Source: JANOYY01 sp043720395
GTDB lineage: Bacteria; Actinomycetota; Acidimicrobiia; Acidimicrobiales; JANYDT01
Assembly: GCA_043720395.1 (NCBI GenBank)
Contig: JAYSSR010000082.1
Location: 1-64,000, forward strand
Direction of reading: 5' to 3'
DNA: 64,000 bases
Shown here: in pieces, positions 50,802 to 57,672 of the stretch
How the letters are laid out: each line of letters opens with the position of its first letter
How positions within the stretch are numbered: position 1 is the first letter of the stretch
Notes under the pieces: generated by a model
What the model was told of the DNA's origin: nothing
The model's input: the letters and a program-made list of their open reading frames with translations, nothing else
Databases searched by the model: none
Program-made: the position numbers and the translations under genes

Positions 50802-51860
50802 CTATGACTCCTCGAGGTATTCCTTGAGCTTCTGGCTGCGCTGCGGGTGGCGGAGCTTGGCGAGCGTCTTGGTTTCGATCTGACGAATCCGCTCGCGGGT
50901 GACGTTGAATTCTTTGCCGACCTGCTCCAGCGTCTTCGGGTCCCCGCTCGTGAGGCCGAACCGTGCCCGCACGACTTCCTGCTCACGCTCGCTCAGCCCA
51001 TCGAGTGCCATCTCGACCGCCTCGTTGAGCAGCTGTTTCATGGCGGCGTCGGCGGGAGCAATGGCCGACGAGTCTTCGATGAAATCACCCAGCGTGGAAC
51101 CCTCGTCTTCACCCACCGGCGATTCGAGCGAGACCGGGTCATAGGCGAGACGCTGAATCTCTCGGACGCGGTGCGCCGACATCTCCACACGCTCAGCCAC
51201 TTCGTCGATCGTTGGTTCGCGGCCGAGTTCCTGGAGCATCTCGCGCTGGGTACGCGTCACCTTCTGGATGATCTCGACCATGTGGACCGGGATGCGGATC
51301 GTGCGTGCCTGATCGGCAATCGCACGACTGATGGCCTGACGAATCCACCAGGTGGCATACGTCGAAAACTTGAAGCCCTTCGAGTGATCGAAGCGCTCGA
51401 CCGCCCGCATCAGCCCGAGGTTGCCCTCCTGGATGAGGTCGAGCAGCGTCATCCCTCGGCCCGTGTAGCGCTTGGCAATCGACACGACGAGACGCAGGTT
51501 CGCGTTCGTGAGATCGGCCTTGGCCGCGTCGCCGGCCTTCTTCGTGGTGTCGAGCGAGCGACGTTCCGCGAAACCGATGCTCTCCAGTGAACCATCGGCA
51601 GCGAGTTCTGCCAGTCGTAGTTCGGCTTTGAGGCCAGCCTCGATCTTCTTTGCGAGACGAACCTCACCCTCAGCGTCGAGCAGTGGCACCCGGCCGATCT
51701 CCCGCAGGTACTGACGGACAGGGTCCGACGCGCTGCCAGCGCTACCGCTATAGGCACCGCGCAGTTGCGCGGAGGTCAGCTGCTCTCGGTCTCGGTCGTC
51801 GGCTGCGTTGCCTGCGCCCCCGCCGGTTCCCGAGTCACCTGCCTCCGCTGAGCGTCCCAT
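50802..51860 (-). CDS. Primary-type sigma-70 factor (RpoD/SigA family)
   Basis: 352 residues from the ATG at 51860. Regions 1.2 to 4 are present: DPVRQYLREIGRVPLL (1.2), NLRLVVSIAKRYTGRGMTLLDLIQEGNLGLMRAVERFD (2.1-2.2), FSTYATWWIRQAISRAIADQART (2.3-2.4), the region 3 helices, and FGLTSGDPKTLEQVGKEFNVTRERIRQIETKTLAKLRHP (4). Region 1.1 is absent, so it is short for a housekeeping factor but fits SigA/HrdB-type proteins. Its start lies 85 bp inside the end of dnaG, in another frame. The dnaG-rpoD order is the macromolecular synthesis operon. Confidence 0.92.
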   Translation of the reverse strand: MGRSAEAGDSGTGGGAGNAADDRDREQLTSAQLRGAYSGSAGSASDPVRQYLREIGRVPLLDAEGEVRLAKKIEAGLKAELRLAELAADGSLESIGFAERRSLDTTKKAGDAAKADLTNANLRLVVSIAKRYTGRGMTLLDLIQEGNLGLMRAVERFDHSKGFKFSTYATWWIRQAISRAIADQARTIRIPVHMVEIIQKVTRTQREMLQELGREPTIDEVAERVEMSAHRVREIQRLAYDPVSLESPVGEDEGSTLGDFIEDSSAIAPADAAMKQLLNEAVEMALDGLSEREQEVVRARFGLTSGDPKTLEQVGKEFNVTRERIRQIETKTLAKLRHPQRSQKLKEYLEES

Positions 51861-54025
51861 GATGCAAGCCAGGGTACCAACTGCGTCAGAGCGCCGACGC
51901 GCTGTGTCGGTTCGCGCAGCGACTCAGTCAGCAATTTCACCGTTCCAATGGCCGCAAGTTCCTCCGGATGGGCGAACTCACGCTCGCTCGTGATCGTAGC
52001 GATGACGCGGGCAGCAGCGTTCGCGACCACCAGGCCGAGTGCGTCGTCGACATCGTCCGACAGCGGTGGCGAGACGGCGAGACGGCGCAGCGTCTGGATC
52101 GCCGCGAGGTCGAGGGTGCGCTGCGCATCGCTGTCGAACGTTGTGTCGTTGTCGTGACCATCGGGCGTTTCAGGCGCTTCGGTGTTGGGGTCTTGCTCGT
52201 CCGTGTCCTGTGGGTCGAGAACCGCATCCGCTGCGGCGAGAACGTCGCCATGCTGTTGCAGAAGTTCAACCGCTCGGACGTGCACCGGGTCCGAGAAGAG
52301 GAACGGGTGCAACCAGCCCATCACCCGCTCGGGCTCCTGCACCCCCCACCGCAGCGCCTCCTCCTCACCACGACGCGAACGCTGCTCGGCGGCACGGGCG
52401 CGAAGCGACGATGAGCTGGCACGTGCAGTGCTCGCGGGTGGCGGACGACCGCTCGGACGCTGCCCTTGCTGATTCGGCCTGCGGTCGTTCCACGTGCCCC
52501 TCGCGCCCCACTCGCTGGGTCCCGGCTCATCGGCCTGAGGTGCCCCCCAGCCCGGCGAGTCCCAGGCGTGGCCAGGGTCCTCGTTCGCAACGGCGCGTAC
52601 CTCTCCGCTTTGACGCTGGCCACCCGTGGACGCTGGAGCCCCCGGGCCGGAGCGTCCCCGATACGGCATCTGCGGTTCTCGTGGCGACGAGCCGCCGTTG
52701 CGTTCGAAGACCTTCCTGTTCTTCGGTGCCGGGGAGTTGGGGGGGACCGGTGGCGGGGCGGACAGCGTCCGCATCATCGAGTCCTCCGACACTTGGCACC
52801 TACCGGCGACTTGCAGCAGGTACTGCTCACGCACGATCGGGCTCGGGTGCTCCATCACGACCGCTGCGGCTGCTTCGTAGGCGCGTGCCCTACCTTCCGC
52901 GGTCGTGAGGTTGGCTGAGCTCAACACCCGCTCGACGCGGAAGGCGAGGAACGGTTTCGCGTTCGCCACGGCGTCGTGGAGGTCCTGCGGGTTGTTGCGC
53001 GCAACGTCGGCGGGGTCCGCTCCGGGCGGCAGCGCGACGACGTAGAGGTCGATCTCGTACTGCTTCTCCCAGGCGAAGAATTTGGCGGCCGCGTTCTGTC
53101 CTGCGTTGTCGGCGTCGTAGCCGAGAACTATTCTGCGCGCATAGTTCTTGAGGGTCTTGAAGTGCTCATCGGCGAGGGCGGTGCCACACGTGGCAACGGC
53201 CCGCGGCAGACCGGCGAGGTGGAAGCCGATCACGTCGGTGTATCCCTCGCACACGATCACCTCCCCCGTTTCAACAATGTTGACCTTGGCCCAGTTGAGG
53301 CCGTAGAGCACACGACTCTTGGAGTACAGCTTCGTTTCGGAGGAGTTCTTGTACTTGGGTCCGTCGGCGTCGGGCATCTTGCGTCCGCCGAACGCAACGG
53401 GCGCGCCGGACTGGTCGAAGATCGGGAACAGGATGCGCTTCTGGAAGAAGTCGTTGACCTTGCCGACCTTGTTCACGAAGCCGAGGCCCGTGTCCTTGGC
53501 GACATCGTTCGGCAGCTGGATGCTCTTGCAGAGCGTGTCCCACCCGTCGGGCGCCCAGCCGATCTTGAAGTGACGTATTGCTGCGCCGTCGTAGCCACGG
53601 CTGCGCAGGTACTTGCGGGCGGCACCCGCGTCGGGCGACGTCATCAATCGATCGTGGTACCAGTCGACCGCCTTCTCCATCGACTCGACCAGCTTTGCCC
53701 GCTTGATGCGGTCCTTGCCCGCCGCCTCGGAGTCGTAGCGCAGGGTCAGCCCGGCCTTGCTCGCCAGACGTTCGACGGCCTGAGCGAAGTCGAGTTTCTC
53801 CAGCTCGCGCACGAACGAGATCACGTCGCCGGACGCCTGGCACCCGTAGCAGTAGTAGACGCCCTTCTCCGGGTTGATCGAGAAACTCGGGCTCTTCTCG
53901 GAGTGGAACGGGCAAAGCCCCTGGTACTGCCGCCCGACCCGCTTCAGCGCAATGTGCTCGGCGGCGACCGCGACGAAGTCCGTGGCGGCACGCACCCGTG
54001 CGATGTCCTCGTCGACTATCCCCAT
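51776..54025 (-). CDS. dnaG: DNA primase DnaG
   Basis: 749 residues from the ATG at 54025 (MGIVDEDIARVRAATDFVAV). The CHCC zinc-finger region has GLCPFHSEKSPSF and GVYYCYGCQASGDVI, followed by the TOPRIM core EVIVCEGYTDVIGFHLAG, then RRIVLGYDADNAGQNAA. The last 250 residues include a Gly/Pro/Ser-rich linker (about 485-600) and a DnaB-interacting helical end. It primes lagging-strand synthesis. The gene overlaps the sigma-factor gene by 85 bp. rpsU, often first in this operon, is not upstream here. Confidence 0.95.
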   Translation of the reverse strand: MGIVDEDIARVRAATDFVAVAAEHIALKRVGRQYQGLCPFHSEKSPSFSINPEKGVYYCYGCQASGDVISFVRELEKLDFAQAVERLASKAGLTLRYDSEAAGKDRIKRAKLVESMEKAVDWYHDRLMTSPDAGAARKYLRSRGYDGAAIRHFKIGWAPDGWDTLCKSIQLPNDVAKDTGLGFVNKVGKVNDFFQKRILFPIFDQSGAPVAFGGRKMPDADGPKYKNSSETKLYSKSRVLYGLNWAKVNIVETGEVIVCEGYTDVIGFHLAGLPRAVATCGTALADEHFKTLKNYARRIVLGYDADNAGQNAAAKFFAWEKQYEIDLYVVALPPGADPADVARNNPQDLHDAVANAKPFLAFRVERVLSSANLTTAEGRARAYEAAAAVVMEHPSPIVREQYLLQVAGRCQVSEDSMMRTLSAPPPVPPNSPAPKNRKVFERNGGSSPREPQMPYRGRSGPGAPASTGGQRQSGEVRAVANEDPGHAWDSPGWGAPQADEPGPSEWGARGTWNDRRPNQQGQRPSGRPPPASTARASSSSLRARAAEQRSRRGEEEALRWGVQEPERVMGWLHPFLFSDPVHVRAVELLQQHGDVLAAADAVLDPQDTDEQDPNTEAPETPDGHDNDTTFDSDAQRTLDLAAIQTLRRLAVSPPLSDDVDDALGLVVANAAARVIATITSEREFAHPEELAAIGTVKLLTESLREPTQRVGALTQLVPWLASWDAQRRQVTREPAGAQATQPTTETESS

Positions 54026-54080
54026 CCGCCCAGTATGGCGGGAGGGTACGACAGCTTGTGCCGCGGCTCTGCCCATCTCG

Positions 54081-54127
54081 ATGTTTGGTCGATCCGGCCC
54101 GCCCGGCGGGCAACATCGACCAGACAT
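54081..54127. repeat. 47-bp two-stage hairpin upstream of dnaG
   Basis: ATGTTTGGTCGAT pairs with ATCGACCAGACAT (one mismatch), and inside it GCCCGCC pairs with GGCGGGC around a single base. It lies 55 bp before the dnaG start, in the 266-bp divergent gap. The sequence is unrelated to the three 47-bp hairpins at 28780-34701. It could be a 5' regulatory structure or a terminator. Confidence 0.8.
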
Positions 54128-54153
54128 GGCGGGTTGGCGGTAGCCGTGCCGTT

Positions 54154-54235
54154 GGTCGCGGTGCATTGTGCCCGTTTGCGGTGCGATTGGCGCGCCCGAA
54201 TGCACCGCGGAGGCACCGGATGTACCGCGATCAAG
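54154..54235 (-). repeat. 82-bp palindromic intergenic repeat, copy 1
   Basis: Read on the minus strand it aligns over its whole length with copies at 55443 and 63886. It contains TCGCGGTACATCCGG at one end, an inner pair GCGGTGC / GCACCGC, and an imperfect terminal inverted repeat. Confidence 0.85.
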
Positions 54236-54291
54236 CCTTGCCGAGCACGGCACCCGAGCCCCGGGGGTGTGCCGCCGGTAGGGTTCTGGCG

Positions 54292-55380
54292 ATGTCCGCA
54301 CATGCCGTCCGCGCCGCGCTCGATCAGCTTCCGCGCCCGACCAGCGGGTTCGGCAGCGACAACCAGTCGGGCGTGCATCCGGCCGCCATGGCCGCTTTGG
54401 CGGAGGCGAATGCCGGGCATTGCGTCGGGTACGGCGACGACCGATGGACGCTGGCTGCGACCGAATCGTTCCGGGCGCTCTTCGGCGACGACACCACCGT
54501 GCTGTTCACCTGGAACGGCAGCGGTGCCAACGTGCTCTCGCTGGCGACGCTGCTCCCCCGCTGGGGTGGCGTGCTGTGCGCGGCGGCGTCGCACATCGAA
54601 GGCGACGAGCAGGGTGCCTCCGAAGCGATCCTCGGCAACAAGATCATCGGTGTACCTACGATCGACCAGAAGCTGCGTCCGGAACAGATCGACCATGCCA
54701 TGCAGGGCACCTACGGCCCGCATCACGTGACGCCACGCGTCGTTTCGATCACACAGTCCACGGAGACCGGGACGCTGTATTCCGTCGACGAAGTGGCCGC
54801 GCTTTGCGAGACCGCTCATCGTCACGAGCTGCTGGTCCATGTCGACGGTGCCCGGATCGCCAACGCCACTGCGGCTCTCGGCGCGTCAGTACGTACGCAT
54901 ACCTTCGATGTCGGCGTCGACGCCCTGTCCTTCGGCGGCACGAAGAACGGGATGATGTATGGCGAAGCGGTGCTGCTGCGCCGGCCCGAGCACGCGTTGG
55001 CCGGGGCGATGCTGCGCAAGACGGTGACGCAACTGGCGTCGAAGATGCGCTTCATCGGCGCACAGTTCGAGGCGATGCTGCGCGACGATCTCTGGCTCAC
55101 GACCGCCGCCCACGCGAACGCGATGGCGACTCGCCTTGCCGATGCGGTCCGCGGCGTCGACGGGCTCGTGCTGGATGCCGCGCCCGCCGTGAACTCGCTG
55201 TACCCGATACTGCCCGACAGCGTCATCGCTCCCCTGCAGGCATGGTGCCAGCACTACACCTGGGACGCTGCCCGCAACCAGGTCCGCTGGGTGTGCAGCT
55301 GGGACACGACGCCCGAGGACGTGGACCGATTCGCAGTCGGCGTCCGGGCTGCCTGCGCAGCAGCGTCACCGGCAATCTGA
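54292..55380 (+). CDS. Threonine-aldolase-type PLP enzyme (beta-eliminating lyase family)
   Basis: 362 residues from the ATG at 54292. The PLP site is LSFGGTKNGMMYGEAV with Lys218, and the family segments SDNQSGVHPAAMAALAEAN, YGDDRWT, THVDGAR-like LVHVDGARIANATAALG and SFGGTKN are in order. Low-specificity L-threonine aldolases cleave threonine to glycine and acetaldehyde; the substrate in this protein is not proven. No operon partner: an intergenic repeat lies before and after it. Confidence 0.9.
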   Translation: MSAHAVRAALDQLPRPTSGFGSDNQSGVHPAAMAALAEANAGHCVGYGDDRWTLAATESFRALFGDDTTVLFTWNGSGANVLSLATLLPRWGGVLCAAASHIEGDEQGASEAILGNKIIGVPTIDQKLRPEQIDHAMQGTYGPHHVTPRVVSITQSTETGTLYSVDEVAALCETAHRHELLVHVDGARIANATAALGASVRTHTFDVGVDALSFGGTKNGMMYGEAVLLRRPEHALAGAMLRKTVTQLASKMRFIGAQFEAMLRDDLWLTTAAHANAMATRLADAVRGVDGLVLDAAPAVNSLYPILPDSVIAPLQAWCQHYTWDAARNQVRWVCSWDTTPEDVDRFAVGVRAACAAASPAI

Positions 55381-55442
55381 CGCGCGATCGGCGTCTACGG
55401 CGCTCCTGGCAAGAGCGGACCGCGGACATTGTTCTTAGCGTT

Positions 55443-55524
55443 CTTCGTCGCGGTACAGCCGGTACCACCGCGGTGCATTCGGGCGCACCAAACGCACCGC
55501 AAGCGGACGCGATGTACCGCGACA
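55443..55524 (+). repeat. 82-bp palindromic intergenic repeat, copy 2
   Basis: The best preserved copy. Terminal inverted repeat TCGCGGTACA / TGTACCGCGA, inner pair GCGGTGC / GCACCGC. It sits in the 250-bp gap between the aldolase and DUF35 genes; the rest of that gap shows no gene. Confidence 0.88.
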
Positions 55525-55630
55525 GGGCTCAAGCTGGCGAGTCCAAGCTGCACGGCGGTCCCGCAGAATCCGGCACCTCATTCGGACGCTGGTTGGCTCG
55601 ATGCGCCGAAGAGTCGGTAAGGTCGTGGCG

Positions 55631-56035
55631 ATGCCAACCGACACCGCAACGAAGATCCCCCTCGTCAGCTACCTGCAGCTCGACCCGACGCCCCATCTTG
55701 TGGCGTTGGAGTGCACCGGATGTGGTGCGCGTTTCTTCGATCGACGCAACGCCTGCGCCAGCTGTTTCAAGACTGAATTCCGGTCCGTCGACGTGCCGAC
55801 CGAAGGCGTCCTGAAGGCATTCACGATCGTGACGTTTGCCGCCCCTGGCGTGCCCGTGCCGTACATCGCAGGGATCGTCGACGCCGGCGGCACCAGCGTG
55901 CGTAGCAACATTCTCAACACACCCGCCGACCCCGAGAGCGTGAAGATCGGCATGAAGGTTCGGCTCACCACGGCGTCGATGGGACTCGACGACAACGGTG
56001 CCGAGGGCATCACCTTCGGCTTCGAACCCGCCTGA
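55631..56035 (+). CDS. DUF35-type OB-fold protein with rubredoxin-like zinc ribbon
   Basis: 134 residues from the ATG at 55631 (MPTDTATKIPLVSYLQL). A zinc ribbon ECTGCGARFF...CASC is followed by an OB-fold with GVLKAFTIVTFAAPGVPVPYIAGIVD. DUF35 proteins bind and stabilise thiolases or related acyl-CoA enzymes. It lies 63 bp before a thiolase gene on the same strand, the usual pairing. Confidence 0.9.
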   Translation: MPTDTATKIPLVSYLQLDPTPHLVALECTGCGARFFDRRNACASCFKTEFRSVDVPTEGVLKAFTIVTFAAPGVPVPYIAGIVDAGGTSVRSNILNTPADPESVKIGMKVRLTTASMGLDDNGAEGITFGFEPA

Positions 56036-56098
56036 CCCTCCAACAGCTCAACCATCCGCGATACTACGTACACCTACGAATGAAGGAACTGAACCACC

Positions 56099-57304
56099 AT
56101 GGCTGCTGACGACGTCTACATCCTCGGAATCAAGATGACGAAGTTCGGGAAACATCCCGACAAGGACTCGGTCGACCTCGCTTCCGAGGCCGCCATGGCC
56201 GCTCTTGCCGACGCTGGCATGACCATGGGCGACATGCAGATCATGGCCGCCGGCAACCTCATGGGCGGGGGTGGAATCGGCCAGCAGGTGCAGAAGCAGA
56301 TCGGACAGACGGGCATCCCCGTGTACAACGTCTCCAACGCCTGCGCGACCGGCGCGACCGCACTGCGCACGGTGATCATGAGCATCAAAGCCGGGGAGTC
56401 CGACTTCGGGCTTGCGGTCGGCGTCGAAAAGCTCGCCGGTGCGGGTCTGCTCGGCGCTCGCGGCCAGTCCACTTCGGACAAGAAGGAGTGGTCGCCAAGC
56501 GGACGCTACGGAGCAATCGCGCCCGTCGACGGACGCATCGGCACCGACGGCATGCCCGGCACGTTCGCCCAGGTCGGCATGGAGTACGGCTACAAGTACG
56601 GCGGCGTCACGTTCGAGACGTTCGCCCGCATCAGCCAGAAGAACCACATGCACTCCACGCTCAACCCACTCGCCGCGTACACGAAGGAAATGTCGCTGGA
56701 GCAGATCATGGGCGACGTGATGATCGCCTACCCGAACACCCGCTCCATGTGCTCGGCCAACTGCGACGGGGCCGCCGCCGCGGTTCTCGTGAGCGGCACG
56801 AAACTCAAGACGCTGTCAGCCGAGCAGCGCGCCCGCGCGGTCAAGGTGCGCGCGTCGATCCTTACCACCGACCCGTGGCAGGAAGCCTGCCAGGTGCTGC
56901 CCGACGTGAACACCTGCACGAAGTCTGCGGCCAAGCAGGCCTACGAGCAAGCCGGTATCGGGCCGGAAGATCTCAGCCTTGTGGAGCTCCACGACTGCTT
57001 CGCGACCGCAGAATTGGTCCACTACGACAATCTGGGCCTGTGCCCCGAAGGCGGTGCGGTGGACTTCTTCGAGTCGGGTGCACCGTTCCGCACGGGCAGC
57101 AAGCCGGTCAACGTCTCCGGTGGTCTGCAGTCGAAGGGTCATCCCATTGCGGCTACCGGCATCGCCAACGTGTGGGAGATCTGCCATCACCTCCGTGGCG
57201 AGGCGGGCGATCGTCAGATCGAGGGTGCTCGCCTCGGGCTCGCGCACGTGATCGGGCTCGGCTCGTCGTGCGGCGTCCACATCCTCGAGGCCCCCGCAGC
57301 CTGA
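56099..57304 (+). CDS. Thiolase-family enzyme (SCPx/acetyl-CoA acetyltransferase type)
   Basis: 401 residues. The acyl-accepting Cys is in VSNACATGATALRT, the base His is in LQSKGHPIAATGIANVWEI, and the second Cys segment is GLGSSCGVHILE. The segments are in the usual order for the non-decarboxylating thiolase family that pairs with DUF35. The ATG is preceded by a GAAGGA-type site. Cleavage or condensation of acyl-CoA is the likely reaction; direction is unknown. Confidence 0.93.
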   Translation: MAADDVYILGIKMTKFGKHPDKDSVDLASEAAMAALADAGMTMGDMQIMAAGNLMGGGGIGQQVQKQIGQTGIPVYNVSNACATGATALRTVIMSIKAGESDFGLAVGVEKLAGAGLLGARGQSTSDKKEWSPSGRYGAIAPVDGRIGTDGMPGTFAQVGMEYGYKYGGVTFETFARISQKNHMHSTLNPLAAYTKEMSLEQIMGDVMIAYPNTRSMCSANCDGAAAAVLVSGTKLKTLSAEQRARAVKVRASILTTDPWQEACQVLPDVNTCTKSAAKQAYEQAGIGPEDLSLVELHDCFATAELVHYDNLGLCPEGGAVDFFESGAPFRTGSKPVNVSGGLQSKGHPIAATGIANVWEICHHLRGEAGDRQIEGARLGLAHVIGLGSSCGVHILEAPAA

Positions 57305-57315
57305 CGTTTCGCACT

Positions 57316-57352
57316 CCGCTGTTCAGGTCGACGTTCGGTCGCTGAACAGCGG
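57316..57352. terminator. 11-bp stem hairpin after the thiolase gene
   Basis: CCGCTGTTCAG (57316-57326) and CTGAACAGCGG (57342-57352), 15-bp loop. It starts 12 bp past the thiolase stop and overlaps the end of the convergent zinc-ribbon gene. Confidence 0.65.
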
Positions 57353-57589
57353 CCGGTCCATTGCCTCGCTGGCGAATCTCACTCGGCAGCGGTGGCATTC
57401 CACCAGTACCTTCTCTATCGGCGCGCTCCCGAGCGGGAGGAAGCGCCCGAGCAGTCCGGACGGCGCTCGTACGAGAATCACATCGTGTGCCTGGTCCGAC
57501 CGGCAGGACGGGCAGGCGAACGCCACATCGCTCGTCTGACGCTGCTCGACCCGGGAAACCGAGAAGCGCATGAATTCCTGGATGCCCAT
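57323..57589 (-). CDS. Small zinc-ribbon protein, function unknown
   Basis: 88 residues from the ATG at 57589, which has an AGGAGGAGGGG ribosome-binding site; the frame is open to 57625. Two Cys pairs, FACPSC and VECHRC, spaced by about 38 residues, form a zinc ribbon. Between them is VILVRAPSGLLGRFLPLGSAPIEKV. I do not recognise the family. It converges on the thiolase gene and diverges from the adenylation-thioesterase synthetase; the 83-bp gap between the two divergent starts is the only promoter space. Confidence 0.72.
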   Translation of the reverse strand: MGIQEFMRFSVSRVEQRQTSDVAFACPSCRSDQAHDVILVRAPSGLLGRFLPLGSAPIEKVLVECHRCRVRFASEAMDRPLFSDRTST

Positions 57590-57672
57590 CGCCCCTCCTC
57601 CTCGCATACGGTCGACATACCGCAAACAGCGAGCGTACCGTCTGTCCTGAATGCGTCAAGGAGCCAGTACCA

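Noticed and set aside
54420..55814. Plus-strand frame of 464 codons across the aldolase and the repeat
   Set aside because: Out of frame with the PLP enzyme and runs through an intergenic palindrome; Arg-rich composition typical of shadows.
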